The notes beneath the pieces are model-generated. The model made no database searches, was not told the DNA's origin, and saw nothing but the letters and a program-made list of their open reading frames with translations. The position numbers and the translations under genes were made by a program. Below are positions 1 through 6,257 of a stretch of 7,587 bases of DNA, piece after piece (the stretch's first letter is position 1; every line of letters starts with the position of its first letter). The DNA is from RFPW01 sp040401595 (lineage in GTDB: Bacteria; Pseudomonadota; Gammaproteobacteria; Burkholderiales; Burkholderiaceae_E): positions 1-7,587 of the forward strand of contig JBBAOE010000059.1 of assembly GCA_040401595.1 (NCBI GenBank), written 5' to 3'.

Positions 1-55
1 GCGGTAGTCGGTGGGCGCCCCGCCGGAGCGGAGCGGGAAGTAGGTCCGATCTACA
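1..55 (-). repeat. Probable 5' end of the 3' LTR (partial, runs off the window)
   Basis: On the minus strand, TGTAGATCGG starts directly after a G-rich purine run, where an LTR should begin. Its first bases mirror the proposed end of the other LTR near 7552 (CCGGCTACA), giving a perfect 5-bp TGTAG/CTACA inverted terminus, extendable to about 9 bases with one gap. TG...CA ends with short inverted repeats are typical of LTRs. The 55 bases are very GC-rich. The two LTR pieces in the window are opposite ends of the repeat, so they cannot be aligned to each other and the call rests on termini and position. Confidence 0.6.
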
Positions 56-63
56 GCCCCCCT
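56..63 (-). promoter_or_regulatory. Polypurine tract candidate (plus-strand priming site)
   Basis: The minus strand reads AGGGGGGC immediately before the proposed LTR start TGTAG. A purine run next to the 3' LTR is the RNase H-resistant primer for second-strand DNA synthesis in LTR retroelements. The run is only seven purines and is followed by one C before the TG, so it is short for a polypurine tract; position is the main support. Confidence 0.5.
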
Positions 64-144
64 ATTGCCTGGTTGCAGGGATAAAAGCGTTGTTTGAGTC
101 AGGGTGATGTCGGAGGCAGGAGCGGGTGTGGGCCCCTGGTGGAG
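64..144 (-). other. 3' untranslated stretch after pol
   Basis: About 80 bases lie between the pol stop codon and the polypurine tract. I see no further open frame, no AATAAA signal on the minus strand and no envelope-like gene. The element therefore ends its coding capacity with pol. Confidence 0.6.
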
Positions 145-3100
145 TCAGGCAGTCTGAGCCTGGGTTAGCCGAGCGCACTCTGAAGTGATACCCAGTGAGG
201 CCAAGCGTGCGAGCAGGTCGCTGTCGATGTAGCGTGTAGCGCTGATGGACCCAGCAGTGATGACGTCGTCGAGCGCCACGGTGACAATCACGGCCTCCAT
301 GCTAGAGGTGGGCTTGACCTTTTGAACGTATGTGTCCTTGTCGGCGTCATAGTACAGGGGGGTGAAGAGGCGCTCGGCTTTCGGAGCCTGCCGATGCTCA
401 TGGACGAGGCACCTGGATGTCTCGAGTGCGATCACCACACCAGCGTTAACTGAACGGGTCGTAGGATGAGAATAGAAAATGAAGTCGCCTGTAGCTAATG
501 GAACCTGAGTTCCCGGACTCACGGAGAGCATGTGCTGGGGGCGGTGGGTCGCCAAAGGGCGCAGCTTGGAGTACAGCACCTCGATGGGAGCTGCTGCAGG
601 GTCATCCTCCAAGCGTATTTCTGAGCGCATTGGAGCTGTTGGGGTAGACCGGGTGTGCCGGAGCAGGACGAAGCGCTTGGCGTCGTATGAGACCACGTCG
701 CCGGGGCGGAGGTCGAAAGAGGTAGTGCGCGCTTGAGCGGTGGTAGCGCTCTTGCGGAGGGCGTTGTCTCGGGCCCTGTCGTCGCGCAATATCTTGGCAG
801 CGTGAGTGCGAGCGTTGATGACAGCGCGCAGTGAATTGATGAAGGCAGCGTCTAACTCAGTCGTGGGCACATCATCGATCACGGGTTTGATGACGAGGTC
901 GTTGTGGGTGCGGGGCTGGGCACCTGTGACGTATTCCATGACTGTGTGACCGTTGTACTCATATTCCAGGTTGCAGGTCGCTGTGGCTGCAGCGGCGTAC
1001 AGCTCCAGTGCTTCGAACGAAGTGAGATCGCCACTCGAAGCGCCCACATCCAGAAAATGCTCCATAACTCTGTTACGGCGCTCCACGACGGAGTGGTGGG
1101 TGGGGTTGTCAGGCGCCGATAGGTCCCAGCCGTTGACACCCAGGATCTGGCACACCATGAGCATGAGGTCCGAAGTGAAGGCTGAGCCTTTATCGCTCCG
1201 GAAGATCATCGGCACACCAAAGAACGGGTACCACCGGGTGACGATGGCGTGGGCAGCGTGGAGGGTAGATGTAGATTCTACCGGCACGAACAAGGTGAGC
1301 TTCGACACGTCGTCAACCATGGTGAGTATGGCGTCACAGCCAGTCGCTGCAGCTACCTCGGCGTCCAGAATCTTGTGGTCGATCTCTACCAGGCGGAAGC
1401 GGTGTACGGCATGAACGGCGTCGCCCACTGTCGCGCGTGCAGTCCGGGCTGCCAGGCAGTAGGCGCAAGTCTCCCAGTGTGTAGTGACGTCCGCACTCAT
1501 CAGAGGCCACCAAGCGATCGCCTTGAGGTTGGTGTGGGTGCGCTCGAGTGTAGCGTGGTGTGCGTTGTCATGGCAGTGCAGAAGGAGGTCTCGGCGGAGG
1601 TCATGGTCTTGGTAGTGGGTTCCATCACCTGCGTCGGTGATGGGGGGGTTGGTTGTGATGCGCACATCAGCGCCTCTGGGGATGACTGGGACAAGGACTC
1701 TCGTACCATCTGAGTTGGGCGCCTCGCAGTCGTGGATGCGAGTCGCGGTGGAGGGCGTGTAGAGGATTGGTCGGGCAGCTCCCGGAGGGGTGACCGAGAA
1801 GAAGCGTGTGTTGCGCCAGCCCCGGATGCTTTGATGGTGCATGTTGGGCACGGAGACCTTGGTTGGGTGGTCGGTGACAACACGGTACACGTCCGAGAGG
1901 GGCACTTTAGCGACGAGGGATGTGTCCGACAGGTATGCCTCGGCTATGGCATCCACATGGGCAGCTGACAGCGGCAGGTGTACCATGGTGAAGTCGGCCA
2001 AGGGGTCTCGGGGCTGGTCAGCGTGGTAGGAGTGAGTACCTGGGAAGGCCACCATGGGCGCCCATGCAGCAGTAGCTCCGACCGAGGAGAGGTACTCAGC
2101 TCTGGTGTGTAGTTGGTCGCCAAGGTGCGACATGACATGAGCCAGGTCGTTGGTCTCGCCCGGAATGTGTCGGATGAAAAGCGGCCAGTACTTGGTGTAG
2201 GACACTTCATCAGCCCATGCATGGAAGCGTCGCGCTTTCGCCGAGAGGAAGTCGGTGGTGGAGGCGGGCAGGGTGAGAGAGGTCCATTGGCTGAGGGCGG
2301 TCGTCGAGTCGCTCCAAAAGGCTATTTTGGGCGTGCCTGAGGATGGGAAGTTGGCGGTCGCAGTGGTGATGAAGGAGCCATACCACTTCACTCCGAGGAC
2401 CATAGCATAGAGCTCCGACTCGAAAGTGTGCCAGCGCCTCTGTGTGTCGGTGAGCTTGCGGTAGCGCACTGCTATCAGCTGTGATAGCGTTGGGTTGAGC
2501 AGATCTTCTTTGGTGACGGTGGATGCGTCGCTGCGGTGCACTCTGAAGAGTGACACAGCCACACCGGTGTCGCTCGCATCGGTGACCTGGACCAGGCAGG
2601 TGTCTGGTGACAACAGGGTCGCAGGGTCCAAGGCTGCCCGGGGGAGGTTGTGGAGGAGGCTCTTGAGGCGCGCGTGGATGGCTGGGAACTCTGCAGCCCA
2701 TCGGTCAGCGATCTCCTTGCGCGGGGCCAGCCCAATGTCGTTGAGAGCGGAGACCAAGTCGACAAACTCCGGAGAGGGCAGTGCGTCGGGCCAAGAGAAG
2801 GCAGAGGAGGAGTACTGGATGACGCCGACCACGTGTTGAACGTCGGTTTGGGTCTTGACAGGGTAGCGGTCGAGGGCGTCATGAAGGCTGTCAATAGCCT
2901 TGTCCGAGAGGCTCACCCCGCGGCTGTCGAAATGCAGGCCTGCCAGGTCCATGTGGTCGTCGTAGGGGACCGAGCTGTTCTTGGAATTGATGGTTTTGCC
3001 GAATGCGCGGAGGATGGCTTCAAGCACCCGGCTGCGCGTGATCACCTGCTCGGGAGTGGCACCATGCACACCCACATCATCCACATAGATGGTGTAGAAC

Positions 3101-6100
3101 TCGCGCCAGTGGATGCCTAGGATGCGATCCAGGATGTCGTGAAGGTGGCAGTTCCAGTGGATCGCCATGTTGGCGATGCCTTGCACTCCCCCGGTGTACT
3201 GAACCATTCGGTCGCCAAATTGCACCACGGTGTACTGAAGAGAAGCGTCGGCCACTTTGCATGAGTGGAAGGCGTCGGTGATATCGTAGGTCCGGAAGTA
3301 GCGTGCGGTGGCAGGCACCCTGTAGCACATGTCTGCCTGCGTCGGACATTGAGCCATGTGGTGAGCCGGAGAGGGCTGCATGGCAGCGTTCAAATACCGT
3401 GAGTCCGATAGCAATCGTACCATCTGGATGTCGGTACCCTCATAGAAACGGCCTGGTTTGGGCTGGACGAAGCCGGGAGAGACGAACATGGCGGAGGTGT
3501 ACTCATCGGGCTTGAGCTCGCGCATATGGCCCTTGGCAATCTCTAGATCGATGGCGTAGTTGCATGACTTGCGGAGCCCCGCCGGGATGGAGTAATTGAA
3601 GCGTGGCTTGGCGGGGGGCAGCTGGCCCGGAATGGGCTCGAGGTGCAGCGGGATGGGGGTGTAGTCGCCCTTGCGCGCAAGGACCCACTCGTCAAGCTTG
3701 TGTTGGCTCATCGCACCCAGCTGGTGCTCCAGTTGTGAGGCAGTGGGTGGGATGGGAGGCGTCGTGACACCTGGTCGGGCCACTGCTGACGGGGCGGTAG
3801 GGAGGCATCGGAGGATGCTCCACAGCTGACTGGCGTTGAGAGCGTTGCCAATCAGGCGCTGTCTGTCAGCGCGGCTGGGAGGGGACGAGGAGCCGATGTC
3901 GGTGATGCCGGTCGGCCACCCTTGCAGGCGCTCCATGACCTCGATCGACACGAGCGTGGGGGTCTTGGAGCCGGGCGGGATCGAACATGGTGGGTTGTGT
4001 GTGTCCGGTATGGTGACTACACACGGGAGCACAGGTGCTGGTGGGTGGTGGCCCGGATCCAGCACCAGGTGCGGCGCCAATGACGGTCGCTTGGGCAGCT
4101 TCGAGAGGTCAGTAAAATTCGCGAGGTACTGCCGGGGCCGTGACGAAGGGCTGCCATAGTCCGAGGCGTTGAGGGGCACGAAGGTGCTCGTCCACAGCGC
4201 TTCAAACTGAGCCTTGTCGGCTTGCAGGGCGCGGTGAAATTGGACATTCTCCACCAGGTGGCAGATGTTCGGATTGGTCTGGCGGAGCCGCCGGAACAGC
4301 GCAGCTGCACATCGGGCAGGGGCGGTGCGCACTGTGTCTCTGAAGCCAGGCGGGTTTCTGCGGGCGCGACTGAAAGGCTGGCATGGCGAGGTGTCCAGAT
4401 GTAGGTCGACATGTAGTGTGTTGACCCACTGGGGTAGCTGAGTGACGTCGTGCGGCTCGATGTGATGAAGCTCGGCGGCAGGCACAATGGTGCTCGCCAC
4501 CTTACGGCACAACTCGTCATTATCCACAGCATACCACTTTGAGATTGTGAAGCCCAGGTTGCGCATCGTGCAGTAGGCCAATGAGCAGCCACTGCTGGTG
4601 GCCATCACGGTCATGGGCGGGGCATCGACCCGGGCTCGGTTGGATGCAATGGAGTCGATGGGAATGTCAAGCTTGTGCGCAGCGACGAAGAAGCGGTCGG
4701 CAGTGCAATCGACGATGCCACCCAGAGCGTTGAGAACATCGCGGCCCATGATGACGTCTACACCCGGAGGGGTGGCACCCACATACATTAGGAGGGTGTC
4801 CACCGGAGCGCCCCATTGGAGGCGCACTGGAACCAGTACCACCGTGTCCAGAGCGGCCGTGCCTCCGATGCCATTGAGCCACATTGGGGAAGTCACTTTG
4901 CGCGAGGGCCAGGTGGGGTCCACCTTCGCGGGGTCGATCATAGACACGTCACAGAATGTGTCGGGCCCAATGGTCAGTCGTGACCCGGAGGGGAGGAAGC
5001 CATTGAACACACCCACGTTGCCACTAGTCGCGGGACCCGGACAGCCGACAGGGGAGGAAGCTGAGTGCAGTGCGTCGGAGACGTTGTGGGTGGCAGCCAG
5101 CGCCTCGGCGGGCACAGTAAGCCATGAGAGGAGGATCATGAGGACGACAGCCATGGTTACCCTGTAGCCACCCCGGGGACGAGGGAGCATGTAGAGGATG
5201 CGGGAGAGGAAGAACGCAGTTGTCGTGCCATAGCGGGCAGCCAGAGAGGCGTGAGGATAGACGTTGCCTTCCGCGTCGGCATAGTCGTCAAAGTAGAGGG
5301 TGCGCCCACGAGCGCGCCAGAAAGGAGTCAGAGCGTGGTCGGTGAACACCACCAGGGCGGCGAGCACGGAGTACAGCCAGACGAAGGGGAGCCAAAGCAA
5401 AGATGTTGTATGCGACCTTGCAGTACCGGAGTTGAACCAGGTCGTAGGGGAGCTTGCAGTACCAGCGGTGAACCAGGTCGTAGGGGATCTTGTCGTACCA
5501 GCGGCGAACCAGGTCGTAGTGCTGCTTGCAGTACCGATGTGATGCCCATCCACGGGGCGCACCCGACCCATGAGGCGGGGGAGGGTCGCCGGAGGTGACG
5601 CATGATGGAAAGCATCGGTGATATCGATAGGTGAGAAACGTTCGACCGGAGGTTCGACCGAAGGCATGTCACGTGTGGCATGGGGGCGCTCGACCGAATG
5701 CACGGGTGAGGGGGAGTACTCTACCGACACGGTTGGGCTCGTACCATCGGGCCTCTTGGGCGTGACGAAAGCGGGGTCGATCCATGATGGATCCACGTCG
5801 TCCCCAAGCGTGGACTCTTCCGAGTCCGAATCCGAGCACAGGCGGCCTGTGGTAAAGGTGTTTCCATAGAAGTCAGTGTGAGTGCGCGGGGGAGAGCGGA
5901 TGACGGCGGGACACCCCATCGCGGGCGCCTCCTCTGAGAGACCGATGGAGGAGAAGGTCATCACCACACCAGAGCGTCCCACAGCAGGTGGATCAGCGGG
6001 TGGAGACGAGGCACCAGTGCCCGGGGCGGCTACACCGAAGTTGTGGGGCAGGTTCCAGGGTTGGCCATCGCAGCGGTCGTAGGGGCAGTCCCTCAGCCTG

Positions 6101-6157
6101 TGCTTGAGCAGGCAGTTGGAGCAGGTACCGTCTGCCTTGGACTTGTCGTAGCGCTCC
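145..6157 (-). CDS. pol: Pol polyprotein: zinc knuckle, linker, protease, DNA methyltransferase, RT, RNase H, integrase
   Basis: This frame is open for 2003 codons from the assembly gap to a TGA at 145-147. In order it holds a CCHC knuckle (residues 12-24), a Pro/Ser/acidic linker with a four-fold repeat and hydrophobic segments (about 40-352), a retropepsin-like protease (387-494), a C5 cytosine methyltransferase domain (515-785), reverse transcriptase (819-1114, YVDD at 1024-1027), RNase H (1186-1349), an HHCC plus DDE integrase (1517-1749), an SH3-like region (1814-1870) and an unassigned tail (1887-2003). The product would be a polyprotein cut by its own protease. The open frame continues to the right of the gap up to 6549, but there it overlaps gag in a different frame and looks like nonsense, so I do not count it. 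The knuckle normally ends Gag, so Gag and Pol may be one continuous frame through the unsequenced gap. No true Pol start can be assigned. Confidence 0.93.
148..498 (-). other. Pol C-terminal tail of unknown function
   Basis: Residues 1887-2003 follow the integrase C-terminal region. They begin with a GDFIFY-type strand pattern and a GVVIALETSRCLVHEH segment, then FTPLYYD, and end in a leucine-rich stretch just before the stop. The beta-rich start could be a small barrel or reader-like fold, but I do not recognise a chromodomain: the aromatic cage and the WEP-type motif are missing. In some Ty3-like elements a module in this position guides integration; that role here would be a guess. Confidence 0.45.
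547..717 (-). other. Integrase C-terminal SH3-like region
   Basis: Residues 1814-1870 start with FDLRPGDVVSYDAKRFVLL and end with IEVLYSKLRPL. The pattern of a GD turn, short beta strands and a closing KLRPL resembles the DNA-binding SH3-like or GPY/F region downstream of Ty3-type integrase cores. The exact GPY/F residues are not present, so the call rests on position and pattern. Confidence 0.55.
910..1608 (-). other. Integrase: HHCC zinc-binding domain and DDE catalytic core
   Basis: Residues 1517-1749. The zinc-binding part shows H1529 and H1534 (H1533 is an alternative ligand) followed by C1564-x2-C1567, preceded by WWPLMSADV, a typical element of retroelement integrases. The core has D1593 (EIDHK), D1655 (FRSDKGSAF) and E1692 (VVERRNR). 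The second D and the E are separated by 36 residues, one more than the usual 35. The TMVDDVSK strand sits where vDrfSK is normally found. All catalytic residues are present, so the domain looks functional. It would insert the element's cDNA into the host genome. Confidence 0.93.
2110..2601 (-). other. RNase H domain with altered last catalytic residue
   Basis: Residues 1186-1349. The first acid is D1193 (VTDAS), the second E1248 (FESELYA), the third D1283 (FWSDSTTA). The last motif reads HIPGETNDLAHVMSH, whereas the family has N-x-x-A-D: the fourth position is H1340 (codon CAT at 2137-2139) instead of Asp. A single G-to-C change would explain it. RNase H removes the RNA strand during reverse transcription. 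The other three acids are intact. The domain call is safe; its activity in this copy is uncertain. Confidence 0.88.
2815..3702 (-). other. Reverse transcriptase domain
   Basis: Residues 819-1114. A fingers region with SAMFVSPGFVQPKPG is followed by RLLSDSRYLN, the counterpart of the R-x-x-x-DYRxLN motif. Motif A is YFRTYDITDAFHS with D958. Motif B is TGGVQGIANMAIHWN. Motif C is YVDD at 1024-1027 (bases 3076-3087). All three catalytic aspartates are present, so polymerase activity is plausible. The fingers motif reads VRLLSDSRYLN rather than the common R-x-C-x-DYRxLN, which marks a divergent Ty3-like branch. Confidence 0.95.
3802..4614 (-). other. C5 cytosine DNA methyltransferase domain inserted between protease and RT
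   Basis: Residues 515-785 carry C5-methyltransferase motifs in the canonical order. A motif I-like stretch is VMATSSGCSLAYCTMRNLGF, which lines up without gaps with the VLSLFDGIATG... segment I remember from human DNMT3A. Motif II has D545, motif III DV at 570. Motif IV is SPCQPFS with catalytic C592 (bases 4381-4383). Motif VI is ENV with E636. Motif VIII is LNASDYGSPSSRPRQY with R673 and R675. Motifs IX/X are TIPDTHN, LQGWP (744-748) and IGNA (769-772). At about 270 residues and with a short target-recognition part it is compact, as in DNMT3. The catalytic Cys, Glu and both Arg are kept. In motif I the SAM-contacting Phe is Ser and the last Gly is Ala; motif VIII has PS for PQ. It would methylate cytosine in DNA using SAM. 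PCQPFS and IGNA look more like DNMT1 or bacterial enzymes, so the lineage is open. Confidence 0.9.
4675..4998 (-). other. Retropepsin-like aspartic protease with DTF in place of DTG
   Basis: Residues 387-494. The second half, GVDVIMGRDVLNALGGIVDC, is the classic retropepsin ILG-x-D-x-L motif with the following hydrophobic-Asp strand. The active site expected about 70 residues upstream is IGPDTFCDVSMID with D399, matching the family pattern D-T-G-A/C-x-x-S-x-I except that Phe replaces the nearly invariant Gly (TTC codon). The domain would cleave the polyprotein. The identification rests on the C-terminal motif and the spacing; whether the DTF version is active is doubtful. Confidence 0.75.
5101..5154 (-). 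other. Hydrophobic segment resembling an internal signal peptide or membrane anchor
   Basis: Residues 335-352, MAVVLMILLSWLTVPAEA, form a strongly hydrophobic helix preceded by basic residues (RPRGGYR) and closed by AEA. This is the n-h-c layout of a signal peptide with an A-x-A cleavage site. A sequon NVS follows at residue 358. It sits about 47 residues before the protease active site. It could be a membrane anchor, a cleavable internal signal or simply a hydrophobic linker. Confidence 0.55.
5344..5403 (-). other. Predicted transmembrane segment in the Gag-protease linker
   Basis: Residues 252-271, SLLWLPFVWLYSVLAALVVF, are uncharged for 20 positions and rich in Leu, Val, Trp and Phe, long enough to span a membrane. 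They directly follow the 12-residue repeats and precede a charged stretch (RARGRTLYFDDYADAEG). With the hydrophobic segment at 335-352 they could form a membrane hairpin. Confidence 0.6.
5404..6048 (-). other. Low-complexity linker between zinc knuckle and membrane segment
   Basis: Residues about 37-251 are rich in Pro, Ser, Thr and Gly, with an acidic cluster SDSDSEESTLGDDVD (108-122) and a loose recurrence of SVE and VER (SVEYSP, SVERPH, SVEPPVERF). It ends in the 12-residue repeats. I recognise no domain. It contains DITDAFH at 178-184, which repeats reverse transcriptase motif A. The composition suggests a disordered spacer. Confidence 0.6.
5416..5541. repeat. 36-bp tandem repeat, 3.5 copies
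   Basis: Copies lie at 5416-5451, 5452-5487 and 5488-5523, with a partial fourth at 5524-5541. All share a core reading GAACCAGGTCGTAG on the plus strand, except that the partial copy ends before it. The unit length is a multiple of three, so pol stays open and reads a 12-residue repeat on the minus strand: GTASSTTTWFAA, GTTRSPTTWFTA, GTASSPTTWFNS, then GTARSHTT (residues 208-251). The peptide is Thr/Ser-rich with a WF pair in each copy. Confidence 0.92.
6085..6123 (-). other. CCHC zinc knuckle (nucleocapsid-like), short spacing
   Basis: Residues 12-24 read CSNCLLKHRLRDC, that is C-x2-C-x3-H-x4-C. The retroviral knuckle is C-x2-C-x4-H-x4-C, so the middle spacing is one residue short. A further Cys follows at residue 29. 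Basic residues surround it, as in RNA-binding nucleocapsid peptides. Such knuckles normally end Gag and package the element RNA, which suggests that this part belongs functionally to Gag. Confidence 0.8.
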
Positions 6158-6257
6158 NNNNNNNNNNNNNNNNNNNNNNNNNNNNNNNNNNNNNNNNNNN
6201 NNNNNNNNNNNNNNNNNNNNNNNNNNNNNNNNNNNNNNNNNNNNNNNNNNNNNNNNN
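6158..6257. other. Assembly gap of 100 N
   Basis: Exactly 100 unknown bases separate the two coding frames. A round 100 is a common placeholder for a gap of unknown length, so the relative frame of gag and pol cannot be trusted. With the gap taken literally they are in different frames; any true length divisible by three would join them into one frame. Confidence 0.97.

Noticed and set aside
64..144. Envelope gene or further gene after integrase
   Set aside because: Only about 80 non-coding bases remain before the polypurine tract, without an open frame.
4017..4592. 191-codon minus-strand open frame and other overlapping frames on both strands, including plus-strand frames of up to about 190 codons
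   Set aside because: They lie opposite or out of frame with well-supported pol and gag domains, are Arg/Ser/Pro-rich as expected from GC-rich shadow frames, and show no recognisable domain.
3802..4614. The methyltransferase as a separate host gene into which a retroelement inserted
   Set aside because: The frame is continuous with protease upstream and reverse transcriptase downstream, with no stop, start, splice signal or LTR between them.
5993..6157. Leftward extension of the gag frame beyond the gap
   Set aside because: It reads the zinc-knuckle region out of frame; the knuckle itself is in the pol frame.
6158..6257. Programmed frameshift between gag and pol
   Set aside because: The junction is unsequenced and the gap length is probably a placeholder, so no slippery site or frame relation can be read.
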